From: Chloroflexota bacterium
GTDB taxonomy: Bacteria > Chloroflexota > Ktedonobacteria > Ktedonobacterales > JADMIN01
DNA: 64,000 nt
Direction of reading: 5' to 3'
Assembly: GCA_021323855.1 (NCBI GenBank)
Contig: JAJPKE010000027.1
Location: forward strand, 112,461 to 176,460
This document shows positions 15,801 through 24,524 of the stretch, piece after piece. The number at the start of each line of letters is the position of its first letter. Positions within the stretch are counted from its first letter, which is position 1. The notes under the pieces were generated by a model. It worked only from the letters and a program-made list of their open reading frames with translations, was not told where the DNA came from and made no database searches. A program made the position numbers and the translations under genes.

Positions 15801-18536
15801 GTGAGTACGGTCATACCGTTGCATTTCCGCCCGACGATTGTTGTCTGCGTCGGCGCGGCGGGGAAAGAGATTGGCGAGCAACTCGCGCTGTTGCTGCCGA
15901 GCCTGGACCCTGCCCGCCGGGCTGGCGTAGCGGTGCTTGCCGTCGAGGATGAAGCCTTCGATGCGCAGGGGCAACTCATCGGGCGCTGGTTCGACCCGGA
16001 CCTGACAGCAGTGATGGAGCATGCGGCGTTCACTGGCAATGGGGCCACGAGTGCGCCGCCGACGCCGCTGCCGCTCCTGGTAGTGGAGGCGTTACGCGGC
16101 CAGGATGCGCGCACTGTGCCACCGGGAACTGTGCCGCGCAGTGGTGTGCTGGATGACGCGACGATCACTCGTATCCAGGATGATGTCTCTGCCGTCTCGA
16201 AGATGTCGGCGGTCGTCTGGATTGCCGCCGCCGTAGAGTCGCCGCTGCTGGTGCCGATTGCCGACATCATTCAGATGGCGATGGCAAGCGAGCATGTCGA
16301 GGCGCTGGTGCTGCTGGCGCTGGCAAACATTCCTCCGCACGATCCGGTGGCGCATCAAGCGCACGACAACCTGTGTGGCGGCCAGCCCTGGGACGCGCTG
16401 TTGATGGATACCAATGGCGAAAAGGCGCTGGCGTCTTTTGCCTATCTCTTCGAGGCGCAAGGCGAGCAGCGCACTTATTGGGCCGGGCGCTATGACGTGC
16501 CGTTCGCGGCGGCTGAAGCGATCTTCGTCATGACGGCAACCGGCATGACCATCACCCATGAGTTCGAGATGTCGCTACGCCGTAGCCTGCCGCAGATGGT
16601 GAAATATCCTTATGAGCGCATCAGTGGCATGGGCGCGTGCCGCCTGACGTTTCCGCGCGCGCAGGCGGAGCAATACTGCGCCAACCGGCTCGGCGCGCAA
16701 CTCCTGCGCGAATGGGCGCCGCGCGAGACGCCGGACGAACGCGCGGCCAACTTCCCAGAGGCAGAGCAGCGTGCCGCCGCTTTCATTGCTGACCTCAACG
16801 GCGATATTCGTGATAGCGACGCCAGGATGCGTGGCGGGCGACCCTCGCCGCATCTCAGCGCCGCCGCGCTCGCGCAGTCCGGCGGCCTCGGACGCGAAAA
16901 GCCCGATGGCGGCCTGATTTTCCGTCATTTCAATTACTCGGAGTTCGGACGTTTCATCAACGATTATCAGGATTTGCCGGAGGTGCTGGCGCAGCAGAAC
17001 GAGAAGGCCACGCATGGCTTTGCGCAATGGCAGGATGCCGTCCGCGCGCGCTGGGAAGGCTACGAACATGAGCGTGAGCGCGACCTGGGCCAGCAGGCGA
17101 ACGACCTCATGGTGCGCGGCGTTGCGGGCATTGCCGAGGCGCGCGCCTATATGAGCGAAGTGCATCAACTGCTGGCCGTCGAGCAGGACCGGCTGGCGAC
17201 GAAGCGCGAGAACCGCGAACTGGCCTTTGAGCGTTTCCTTGCCGATATGGAATTGCGCTCCCTCGGCCCCTGGACCGTAGAGGCGCAGGAGAAGAGCGCG
17301 CGCGCTTCCAATCCGACTTCATCTGTTCCAGTTGGCTCAGTTTCCACGTGGCAGAGCGGCGCAGCTAGCGGCAATGTTGACGCGACAGATGCGGATGATG
17401 ATACAAGAGATGCGCAAACGTCAGGTACAGAGCAAGCCTGGGTGCAAGAGTTGATAGATCAATTGAGTCTGCGCTATCGCTGGCAGCGTAGCCGCCGCCC
17501 TTCGATTGCGGCGATCATCGGCGCATCCATTGGCGTTGTGCCTGCGGGCGTGCTGCTGGGGCAACTCCTGCTGCCGCAACAGTGGTTTGCGCACAACCTG
17601 CTGGCGATTCCGGTGTTGACGGCGGTGCTGCTGCTGATCGCTGGATTGCTTGGCTGGGGATTCATCGCCTATCAACGTTGGCTGGAGCGGCAGGCGGCGG
17701 AAGATCTGCGCCTGCTCTACCGTCGCGTGCAATCCTACCAGTGCGAACTCTATGAGGATATGCGCCGCGCTGCACTGTTCACCGGCCTGCACCATCGCGT
17801 GCGGCGTCTGCTGGATCGCCTGCTGGAGTGGAGTACATTCCTGACGAGCGTGGCGGAGGTCATGGAGCGTGATGCTGAAAGCGTGGAGCAAGACCTCTTC
17901 GATGGCGCAACGGGACGGCGTGATGTGCTGTTCGCCAACCGGCACGTGTTGCGCCGCCATGACTATAACCTGCGCCGCTTTGAGCAGGATGTTTCCATCA
18001 GACGCAGCAACGAATCTATCGCTGGGCGCACCACCAACGGCGTTGCAGACTGGCACCGCACTACCGCTTCGATGCTGCCGTATCTGCGCAACCAGTTGCA
18101 GGGCATCAATCTGCTGGAGACGACGCCGGAAGAACTGAAGCATCCGGTGCGTGAGTTCGCCCTGACAGTGGTGAAGCCGTACCTTACCGGCGATATGGTG
18201 AGCATCGGCGCGGCGCTGGAAGCGATGCCCGCCTCGGAGTCTTCTGGCATTTTCGACCGGCTCGTGCGCCAGGCGGCGATACTCTATAAACCAGCGACGC
18301 CCGCGCCTCGCAGCGGTCTTTTCGTGGCGGCGCGTGAAGAGTTCCGCCGCACGATCATGAAAGAAGATCAGGCGTCCGGCTCGGTCTTGTTGCATATTGA
18401 CGACGACGAATGGTTAGGGTTGCTGCGGCTTCAGCCGGGCGGCGCGATTCCGGCGTTCTGGCCCGCCGGCTGGGACGCGCATACCAACATTCCCGCTGGC
18501 CCAAGCTGGTATAAGCCAGCGCAAGGCGTCTCATGA
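15801..18536 (+). CDS. Divergent tubulin-like protein with two membrane helices
   Basis: A 911-residue protein with a GTG start behind GAGGG, 61 bases after the tubulin-like gene. It opens PTIVVCVGAAGKEIGEQLAL, which matches the first strand and T1 loop of tubulins (G-x-x-G-x-x-I-G). At the place of the T4 loop it has VWIAAAVESPLLVPIADII instead of GGGTGSG. TNGEKALASFAYLFE resembles the Asn/Ala helix of its neighbour. The C-terminal half contains two hydrophobic segments at about 565-625 flanked by basic residues, followed by a helical region of about 280 residues. It is probably a decayed tubulin paralog that anchors the complex to the membrane. The Gly-Lys in GAAGKE is not a Walker A. Confidence 0.7.
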   Translation: MSTVIPLHFRPTIVVCVGAAGKEIGEQLALLLPSLDPARRAGVAVLAVEDEAFDAQGQLIGRWFDPDLTAVMEHAAFTGNGATSAPPTPLPLLVVEALRGQDARTVPPGTVPRSGVLDDATITRIQDDVSAVSKMSAVVWIAAAVESPLLVPIADIIQMAMASEHVEALVLLALANIPPHDPVAHQAHDNLCGGQPWDALLMDTNGEKALASFAYLFEAQGEQRTYWAGRYDVPFAAAEAIFVMTATGMTITHEFEMSLRRSLPQMVKYPYERISGMGACRLTFPRAQAEQYCANRLGAQLLREWAPRETPDERAANFPEAEQRAAAFIADLNGDIRDSDARMRGGRPSPHLSAAALAQSGGLGREKPDGGLIFRHFNYSEFGRFINDYQDLPEVLAQQNEKATHGFAQWQDAVRARWEGYEHERERDLGQQANDLMVRGVAGIAEARAYMSEVHQLLAVEQDRLATKRENRELAFERFLADMELRSLGPWTVEAQEKSARASNPTSSVPVGSVSTWQSGAASGNVDATDADDDTRDAQTSGTEQAWVQELIDQLSLRYRWQRSRRPSIAAIIGASIGVVPAGVLLGQLLLPQQWFAHNLLAIPVLTAVLLLIAGLLGWGFIAYQRWLERQAAEDLRLLYRRVQSYQCELYEDMRRAALFTGLHHRVRRLLDRLLEWSTFLTSVAEVMERDAESVEQDLFDGATGRRDVLFANRHVLRRHDYNLRRFEQDVSIRRSNESIAGRTTNGVADWHRTTASMLPYLRNQLQGINLLETTPEELKHPVREFALTVVKPYLTGDMVSIGAALEAMPASESSGIFDRLVRQAAILYKPATPAPRSGLFVAAREEFRRTIMKEDQASGSVLLHIDDDEWLGLLRLQPGGAIPAFWPAGWDAHTNIPAGPSWYKPAQGVS

Positions 18537-18629
18537 TACCTGCCTGGTCCTAGCCTACACGCGCAAGACTTCGTTGCCGCAGGCGCTTAGGCGCGGATTC
18601 ATTTGACGGCCAGTAGAGGTCCAAACACA

Positions 18630-19169
18630 ATGGCGTATCCAAATACATCACATAACTCATCATTGCCACAGTATCCGCCGTCTGCGCCGCTTCAGTCGGC
18701 CCAACCGCAGGCGCGCAGCGAAACGCGCTCACCACGGCTGGCGCTGCTAGCGACGGTCCTCTTCAATCCAGTCATTCTGGTTGGCTACTACCTCTACTGG
18801 TATGGGCCGGGGAACACCTGTGTTGCCGGCTCGCTGATTTGTAGCTTCGGCCACTATGCGGGCATCGTGCAGGTCTTCATTATCGTCGCGGGCTGCGCGG
18901 CGATCTGGTTCCTGCTCTATCTACTGGTCCACTGGCTCATCGAAACGCCTTATGGCGAACGTTTCGCCATCATACGTGGGCTGCGCGCCATTACCAACAC
19001 CTCGAAGATTCGCCCGCTGCTGCTGACCTACGGGCTGCTTTTGCTGCTGGGACTGTTCATCGGTCTGCTGAAAGAACAACTCAATGCGCCGATTACGGTG
19101 CTATGTCTCTTTACCGTCTTCGCCTGCCTCTATAGCGCGCTGGGCGGCGCTCAGGGAGGAGCCGCATGA
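18630..19169 (+). CDS. Small multi-pass membrane protein of the tubulin-like operon
   Basis: A 179-residue protein starting at an ATG with AGAGG ten bases upstream. A Pro/Gln/Ser-rich cytoplasmic-type N-terminus of about 35 residues precedes four hydrophobic segments: LALLATVLFNPVILVGYYLY, VQVFIIVAGCAAIWFLLYLL, LLLTYGLLLLLGLFIGLL and ITVLCLFTVFACLYSAL. Two cysteines (NTCVAGSLICSF) lie in the first outer loop. No known family is recognised. Its stop overlaps the next start (ATGATGA), so the two proteins are co-translated. Confidence 0.75.
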   Translation: MAYPNTSHNSSLPQYPPSAPLQSAQPQARSETRSPRLALLATVLFNPVILVGYYLYWYGPGNTCVAGSLICSFGHYAGIVQVFIIVAGCAAIWFLLYLLVHWLIETPYGERFAIIRGLRAITNTSKIRPLLLTYGLLLLLGLFIGLLKEQLNAPITVLCLFTVFACLYSALGGAQGGAA

Positions 19170-20017
19170 TGAGCGGAACTACTAGCGGAATGAACAATAT
19201 GTACAGCATGAACAGCATGAACAACAGCAATAACACGAGCGCGTCGATGAGTGTGGGACCCGTCACCACCTACGCCGCGACCTCGGAAACGACGATTCAC
19301 CACACCGTCGGCATCGAAGTGATGACGGCGAAATCGCTGCTGAGCGCCACCGAGCGCGTCGCTGCCTACATTTATGAAGACTTGCGCGAACTGGCGGCGA
19401 AGATCAACATCAATCTGCCGGAGGCGATGCAGGCGCCACCGATCTATGCCCACGACCCCAACCTCTTCCAGCGATTGCTCAGTCTGGATATCGAGCATCT
19501 GCTGCGCGACCAGCATGTAACCGATGTGGCGCTGCTGCTTGGCGATGCCACGTTGACCGCCGACGGACAGGTGCCGCTGCGCTACCGTTCCAGCTATCAT
19601 ATCGAGCGGCTGGTGGATTGGGCGAACAGCGTGGACGATCCTGATACCATCAGCCTGCGCAGCCGCGTAACCCGCCACGGCGGGCGCTTCGATCCATTGC
19701 TGCACGGCAGGCCGGATGGCCAGTTTGCCCTGGCCGTCAAGTGGAATCCGCAGACCGCCAGCACGCGCGAGATAGGCATGCGCTATCCACGCTATCACTT
19801 CCGCTGGACGCCCATCGGCACGGTCGTCTTCGATGATGAGGCGCTGCTGGCCGCCGCAAATACCGCCTCCGCCACCAACACGGTCCCCAACATCAGCCAG
19901 CCGCTCGCCGCTTCGCCGCGCGCCACCGGCGTCTGGACGCTGAACACGCTGACCCACACTGTCCCGCACGCCTACCGTCCGCGCCCGCCACGTAAGCGCC
20001 GCCTCGTGAGCATGTGA
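19166..20017 (+). CDS. Hypothetical protein, last gene of the tubulin-like operon
   Basis: A 283-residue soluble protein overlapping the previous gene by four bases, with GGGAGGAG just upstream. Residues 1-30 are Met/Asn/Ser repeats coded by 9-bp units. The body (about 45-225) looks like a mixed alpha/beta domain with VTDVALLLGDATLTADGQV and YHIERLVDWANSVDDPD. The C-terminus is Pro/Arg-rich (PRPPRKRR). No motif of a known enzyme family is seen. Conserved placement with the vWA and tubulin-like genes suggests an adaptor in the same complex (inference). It converges with the ALDH gene, 11 bases apart. Confidence 0.7.
   Translation: MMSGTTSGMNNMYSMNSMNNSNNTSASMSVGPVTTYAATSETTIHHTVGIEVMTAKSLLSATERVAAYIYEDLRELAAKININLPEAMQAPPIYAHDPNLFQRLLSLDIEHLLRDQHVTDVALLLGDATLTADGQVPLRYRSSYHIERLVDWANSVDDPDTISLRSRVTRHGGRFDPLLHGRPDGQFALAVKWNPQTASTREIGMRYPRYHFRWTPIGTVVFDDEALLAAANTASATNTVPNISQPLAASPRATGVWTLNTLTHTVPHAYRPRPPRKRRLVSM
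19190..19234 (+). repeat. 9-bp tandem repeat, 4-5 units
   Basis: ATGAACAAT, ATGTACAGC, ATGAACAGC, ATGAACAAC and AGCAATAAC run consecutively in the first codons of the hypothetical gene, giving its Met-Asn-Ser N-terminus. Confidence 0.75.
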
Positions 20018-20028
20018 CTATCATGGTG

Positions 20029-22533
20029 CTATTCGCCCACCGGCACCCAGATGTTCTTGACCTGCGTGGCCTGGCGCAGAAACTCCTGTCCCTCGCCCTG
20101 CGTGGCGTCTAGCCAGGCACGGTGTGCGCCGTCGCTGGTCCAGGTGCGTTTCATGTTGCCAGCGGAGGCGCTTTCCACGGCAGACGCGCCCTCTGCCGGA
20201 CCGAAGTACCAGATGCCATCCACATCGTCGTGTTCAGCCAGCACCTTCGCCAATGTTTCACGCGCGCCCGTCACGATGTTGACGACGCCCGCTGGCACAT
20301 CAGAGGTTTCCAGCACCGAATAGAAGTCGGTGGCGCTGAGCGGATAGCGTTCGGAAGGGACGGCCACCACGCGGTTGCCCATTGCGATGGCTGGCGCGAC
20401 CAGCGAGACGAAACCCAGCAGCGGATACTCGTCCGGGCAGACCAGCCCCAGCACGCCGATGGGTTCCGGCACAGCCAGCGTCATGCCGCGAATTGGCGTC
20501 TGGTGAATGGCTCCGTCATATTTGTCCGCCCAGGCGCCATAGGTGAAGAGCCGCTCGATGGCGCGCTCCACCTCGGTTGCCGCCTCATCCGGCGCGCTGC
20601 CCGTCATCGCGGCGATGCGCGCGGCGAATTCGGCGGCACGGGTAGCAAGGTTTTCCGCGAGATAATAGAGGATTTGCGCGCGGTTGTGGCCTGTCGCGCT
20701 CGCCCAGCCAGCCGCCGCGTGCGCCGCCTCTACGGCGTTGCGGATGTCCTTGCGGTTGCCCTCGCCCACCTCGCCAAGCAGCAGCCCCTCTGCGCTCAAG
20801 ACGCGGCGACTGTAGCCGGAGTCTGGTCGCGCCTGTTTGCCGCCGATGAAGAGCTTGGGCGTGCGGTCAATCGGTGGGAACGCCCCCATCCCCTCCCCCG
20901 TTAAGCGGGAGAGGGGGGACGTGGTAGCACCGTTGGTGGAGATGGCGGCGGCAGAGGCGGAGATATCGGCGTGGTGCTTTTTGCCGCGCTTATGGCCGTT
21001 GGAGCCTGGTTCCCCTCTCCCGTTCACGGGGGAGGGGCTAGGGGTGGGGGTCGTCTCCCAGGCAGGTTGCAGGTACTCGAAGAGTCCTTCGCGGCCACCT
21101 TCGCGCCCGAAGCCGCTCTCGCGGTAGCCACCGAAGCCAGAGGCAGCGTCGAAGACGTTAGTGCTGTTGATCCAGATGGTGCCAGCTTTGATGCCGCGCG
21201 CCACATCAAGCGCCAGATTGATGCTCTCGCTCCAGATGCTCGCCGCCAGCCCATAGGCCGTGTTGTTGGCGAGCGCAACAGCCTCGGCGGGCGTGCGAAA
21301 GGTCATCGTCACCAGCACCGGCCCAAAGATTTCCACCTGCGCAATCGTCGCCGCTGGCGAGACATTGGTGAAGAGCGTCGGTGGAAAGAAATAGCCATCG
21401 GTTGGGCAGGCCCAGCCCGGCTGCCACATCTCTGCGCCCTCATCCACGCCTTGTTGCACCAACCGCTGAATCTTTTCGAGCTGCACCGGCGCGATGATCG
21501 CTCCGATATCTACGGCCTTATCCAGCGGATCGCCCACGCGCAGCTTCTCCATCCGCGTGCGCAGTTTCGCTATCAACTTCTCTGCCACACCCTCCTGCAC
21601 CAGCAGCCGCGAGCCAGCGCAGCAGACTTGCCCCTGGTTGAACCAGATGGCGTCCACCACGCCCTCGACCACGGAATCCAGGTCGGCGTCCTCGAAGACA
21701 ATGAACGGCGACTTGCCGCCCAATTCTAGCGATAGATGCTTGCCGCTGCCCGCCGTCGCCCGCCGGATGATGCGCCCGACCTCGGTTGAGCCGGTGAAGG
21801 CGATCTTGTTGACATCCGGCGAATTGACCAGCGCCGCGCCGGTGCGTCCGTCGCCGGTGACGATGTTGACGACGCCCGGCGGCAAGCCGATTTCTTGCAG
21901 AATCTCAGCGAAAGCGATAGCGGTGATCGAAGTAAATTCCGCCGGCTTGAGTACGACGGTATTGCCGGTCGCCAGCGCAGGCGCAATCTTCCAGGCGAGC
22001 ATCAGCAGTGGGAAGTTCCAGGGGATGACCTGCCCGACGACGCCCAATGGCCGCATATCCGGCAGTTCGCTGGCCATTAATTGCGCCCAACCGGCATGGT
22101 GATAGAAGTGGCGCGCGACCAGCGGGATATCAATATCGCGTGTCTCGCGGATCGGCTTGCCGTTATCCATCGTCTCCAAGACAGCGAGCAGACGCGAATG
22201 TTTCTGCACCTGCCGGGCGATGGCGTAGAGGTAGCGCGCGCGGACGTGTCCCGGTGTCGCGCTCCAAGCGGGGAACGCCTCGCGTGCCGCAGTCACCGCC
22301 GCTGCGACATCCGCGTCGCTGCCCTGCGCAATCTCGATCAGCGGTTGCCCGGTGGCCGGGTTGACGCTGGGGAAATAGTCGCCGTCAGATGGCGCACGCC
22401 ACTCGTTGCCGATGAAGAGGCCGAGCCGTGGGGCATGTGCCGCCAGCCACTCCCGCGCGGGCGTTGCCGACTCCGGCGCGGGACCATAGCTCATCGTCTC
22501 GAATAGTTCTGCTATGCTGGTTGCTTCGCTCAT
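20029..22533 (-). CDS. ALDH16-type aldehyde dehydrogenase, two ALDH modules
   Basis: An 834-residue NAD(P)-dependent aldehyde dehydrogenase. The start at 22533 follows GAGGAGAT. The first module (about 1-495) is complete: PWNFPLLMLAWKIAPAL, the general base Glu in LELGGKSP (about 269) and the nucleophile in GQVCCAGSR (about 302). The second module (about 550-834) keeps the Rossmann part (GVLGLVCPDEYPLLG, AGVVNIVTGARE) but has no catalytic Cys or Glu, as in the ALDH16 family. Between them a linker of about 55 residues is built from two translated copies of the palindromic GC repeat. The substrate is unknown. Confidence 0.88.
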   Translation of the reverse strand: MSEATSIAELFETMSYGPAPESATPAREWLAAHAPRLGLFIGNEWRAPSDGDYFPSVNPATGQPLIEIAQGSDADVAAAVTAAREAFPAWSATPGHVRARYLYAIARQVQKHSRLLAVLETMDNGKPIRETRDIDIPLVARHFYHHAGWAQLMASELPDMRPLGVVGQVIPWNFPLLMLAWKIAPALATGNTVVLKPAEFTSITAIAFAEILQEIGLPPGVVNIVTGDGRTGAALVNSPDVNKIAFTGSTEVGRIIRRATAGSGKHLSLELGGKSPFIVFEDADLDSVVEGVVDAIWFNQGQVCCAGSRLLVQEGVAEKLIAKLRTRMEKLRVGDPLDKAVDIGAIIAPVQLEKIQRLVQQGVDEGAEMWQPGWACPTDGYFFPPTLFTNVSPAATIAQVEIFGPVLVTMTFRTPAEAVALANNTAYGLAASIWSESINLALDVARGIKAGTIWINSTNVFDAASGFGGYRESGFGREGGREGLFEYLQPAWETTPTPSPSPVNGRGEPGSNGHKRGKKHHADISASAAAISTNGATTSPLSRLTGEGMGAFPPIDRTPKLFIGGKQARPDSGYSRRVLSAEGLLLGEVGEGNRKDIRNAVEAAHAAAGWASATGHNRAQILYYLAENLATRAAEFAARIAAMTGSAPDEAATEVERAIERLFTYGAWADKYDGAIHQTPIRGMTLAVPEPIGVLGLVCPDEYPLLGFVSLVAPAIAMGNRVVAVPSERYPLSATDFYSVLETSDVPAGVVNIVTGARETLAKVLAEHDDVDGIWYFGPAEGASAVESASAGNMKRTWTSDGAHRAWLDATQGEGQEFLRQATQVKNIWVPVGE
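20884..20918 (-). repeat. Palindromic GC repeat, copy 2 (inside ALDH linker)
   Basis: CCCCTCCCCCG, a short loop and CGGGAGAGGGG, preceded by a CCCCCAT flank. It is oriented opposite to copy 3 and in frame with the ALDH coding sequence. Confidence 0.8.
21012..21050 (+). repeat. Palindromic GC repeat, copy 3 (inside ALDH linker)
   Basis: CCCCTCTCCCG, TTCA loop, CGGGGGAGGGG and a GGGGTGGGGG flank. With copy 2 it forms an inverted pair of about 167 bp that encodes the linker between the two ALDH modules. Confidence 0.8.
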
Positions 22534-22658
22534 CGCTCTATCTCCTCGCCCCCTATTGGCTGTTGCTCGCAATATTCCTTCATTATACACCTGTTCTGGG
22601 TGAGCACAGGCGAGCGATTGACGTATATGTCAGCAGGGAAAGGAGGCAATAGAAGCTG

Positions 22659-22898
22659 ATGCGTACACATCGCTTGCGCGAGGCTATCATTTTCGCTATC
22701 GTCGCCGCTCTTCTGGTTATGGGACTCTGCAATGGCGCTGCAATTGTGGCCTATTTACTCCCCTTTCATCCCTTAGCTGATATGCAATATCAACCCTTTA
22801 CCCTTAAGAGCGAACTCAATTTGCTCTGGTACATTGGGTTTATGGGAGCAGTTGCCGCCGTGTTTGGCTTTTTCTCGACGCTCAACCGCTCCAGATAA
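22659..22898 (+). CDS. Small two-helix membrane protein
   Basis: A 79-residue protein preceded by AAAGGAGG, though at a long spacing of about 12 bases. It has two hydrophobic segments (AIIFAIVAALLVMGLCNGAA and LLWYIGFMGAVAAVFGFF) separated by a short polar loop, with basic residues at both ends. It is divergent from the ALDH gene and converges with the MFS gene 14 bases away. No family is recognised. Confidence 0.6.
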   Translation: MRTHRLREAIIFAIVAALLVMGLCNGAAIVAYLLPFHPLADMQYQPFTLKSELNLLWYIGFMGAVAAVFGFFSTLNRSR

Positions 22899-22912
22899 CC
22901 AGGGAACCATCA

Positions 22913-24379
22913 TTATCGCTTGCGTGGTAGCAGTTGGAGCAGCATGGCCACTGCGACGGCAAGCGCGATCAGATAGATCAGGCTGGCGCCGAATGCGTGT
23001 GGATAGGCGCTCAGTGGGTTGCGCTGGCCAAGCGTGCCGTAGAAGATGATGCCGATGATCGCCACGCCAAACGCATTGGCCACCTGCTGCATCGTTGCCA
23101 GGACTCCGGCGGCGATTCCCGCGTATTGCGGCGCAAGCCCTGCCAGCACTAACGAACTCAGTGGCGCGAGGACCAGACCCATGCCAGCGCCGTCCAGCAG
23201 CAGCCCTGGCGCAAGCAGTATGATGGGACCAGTGACACCCATGTCCATGACGGTGATATATAGCACCGCCAGACCTGCACCCATGACCAGCGCGCCGATG
23301 GCGAGCGCCTGACGCCCCCACTTGCGCGTAAACCGCTGCGCGTAGAGCGAGGCCACGAGATATCCCAGGCCGAGCAGCGTAAAGGTCGTTCCGGCGGCGA
23401 GGGCGCTGAGGCCGCGACCCTCTTGCAGATAGAGCGCTAACACCAGGAAGAACGAGGCCATTCCCGCGAAGAACAGCAGCGTGGTCACGAGGCCGACAGT
23501 AAACGCACGCTCACGGAACAGCGACAGTTCGAGCAGTGGCGCGCGTCCACATGCGCTAAGCCGGCGCTGATAGACGATAAACGCCAGCACTAGCGGCATC
23601 GAAGCCACCAGACAGAGCCATGTCCATCCTGGCCAGCCGAGCGCGCGCCCCTCGATGAGCGGCAGCACAATGGCGACCAGCCCCAGCGTGACAAGGACTG
23701 CCCCGATGAGATCAACCCGCGCCCGGCGCTCCGACCGCGATTCAGCGAGGATGCGCGGCGTCAGGAACAGCGCAACAATGCCGACGGGCACGTTGATGAG
23801 GAAGCAAGTACGCCAGCCAAGCCCGGCGATATTGGACTGAATCAGCAGGCCGCCGATTAACTGGCCGAGGACCGCCGCGAAGCCCAGCGCCAACCCATAC
23901 ATCGTGAAGGCGCGGGCGCGATCTTCGCCGGTGTAGACAATGCCAAGCATCGCCAGCACTTGTGGCGAGAGCAATGCCGCCGCCATCCCCTGCACCACGC
24001 GCGCCAGCACCAGAATAGTCGGCGTAGGCGCCAGACCGCAGATGGCCGAGGTCAGCGTGAACAGTGCCAGGCCGAGCGCGAACATGCGCCGCCGCCCAAA
24101 GAGGTCGCCCAGCCGTCCAGCGGTAATCAGTCCAGCGGCCAGCGCCAGTCCATAGCCGGCAACGACGAGTTGAATGGCTCCTGAACTAGCGTGCAATTCC
24201 ACCTGCAACGAGGGGATGGCGACGTTGACGATGAAGAAATCCAGCGCGACCATGAAGGTGCCGGAGAGTATGACAATCAGCGCGGCCCAGTGGCGTAGGC
24301 CAGCAATTATGCGCGGCTGCCTGGCGTCTTTGGTCGCCTCGGCTGCCTGTGTCTCGTGGAGTTGATACGTACTTGTCAT
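22913..24379 (-). CDS. MFS drug exporter, DHA2 (EmrB/QacA) type
   Basis: A 488-residue proton-coupled multidrug exporter with about 14 hydrophobic segments. The start at 24379 follows GAGAAAAG and gives the usual N-terminus. The DHA2 motif DFFIVNVAIPSLQ is in helix 1, GRLGDLFGRRRMFALG is the loop 2-3 motif A, and LGQLIGGLLIQ lies in helix 5. It is divergently transcribed from an XRE/MmyB-type regulator across a 250-base spacer carrying palindromes, an arrangement typical of a locally controlled efflux pump. Substrates cannot be predicted. Confidence 0.9.
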   Translation of the reverse strand: MTSTYQLHETQAAEATKDARQPRIIAGLRHWAALIVILSGTFMVALDFFIVNVAIPSLQVELHASSGAIQLVVAGYGLALAAGLITAGRLGDLFGRRRMFALGLALFTLTSAICGLAPTPTILVLARVVQGMAAALLSPQVLAMLGIVYTGEDRARAFTMYGLALGFAAVLGQLIGGLLIQSNIAGLGWRTCFLINVPVGIVALFLTPRILAESRSERRARVDLIGAVLVTLGLVAIVLPLIEGRALGWPGWTWLCLVASMPLVLAFIVYQRRLSACGRAPLLELSLFRERAFTVGLVTTLLFFAGMASFFLVLALYLQEGRGLSALAAGTTFTLLGLGYLVASLYAQRFTRKWGRQALAIGALVMGAGLAVLYITVMDMGVTGPIILLAPGLLLDGAGMGLVLAPLSSLVLAGLAPQYAGIAAGVLATMQQVANAFGVAIIGIIFYGTLGQRNPLSAYPHAFGASLIYLIALAVAVAMLLQLLPRKR

Positions 24380-24487
24380 GTGCGCTTTTCTCGTTTCAGT
24401 GAGGTTGCTAAGAGGGTCAATTTCAGTCACGCCTGCTCGTGGCTTAGCCCGGGATGCAGGGTCAGCGTGTGACGGCGCACATTGTAG

Positions 24488-24524
24488 TTGCGCAATTGAC
24501 GCATCACAATTACCTGCGAGGTAA
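24488..24524. promoter_or_regulatory. Palindromes in the MFS-regulator spacer
   Basis: TTGCGCAA (24488-24495) is a perfect 8-base palindrome. TTACC and GGTAA (24510-24514 and 24520-24524) form a second dyad five bases apart. Both lie between the divergent MFS and XRE/MmyB genes, where an operator for that regulator is expected. Confidence 0.4.

Noticed and set aside
15801..15900. Walker A P-loop in GAAGKEIG of the second tubulin-like protein
   Set aside because: Spacing does not fit GxxxxGK[S/T]; position after the first strand fits a tubulin T1 loop better.
11453..18395. Long minus-strand reading frames (about 320-450 codons) opposite the vWA and tubulin-like genes
   Set aside because: High-GC shadow frames: Arg/His/Gln-rich, no domains, no ribosome binding sites, and lying fully opposite genes with clear motifs.
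20122..22506. Plus-strand reading frames across the ALDH gene
   Set aside because: Antisense shadows of a strongly conserved two-module ALDH; composition unlike real proteins.
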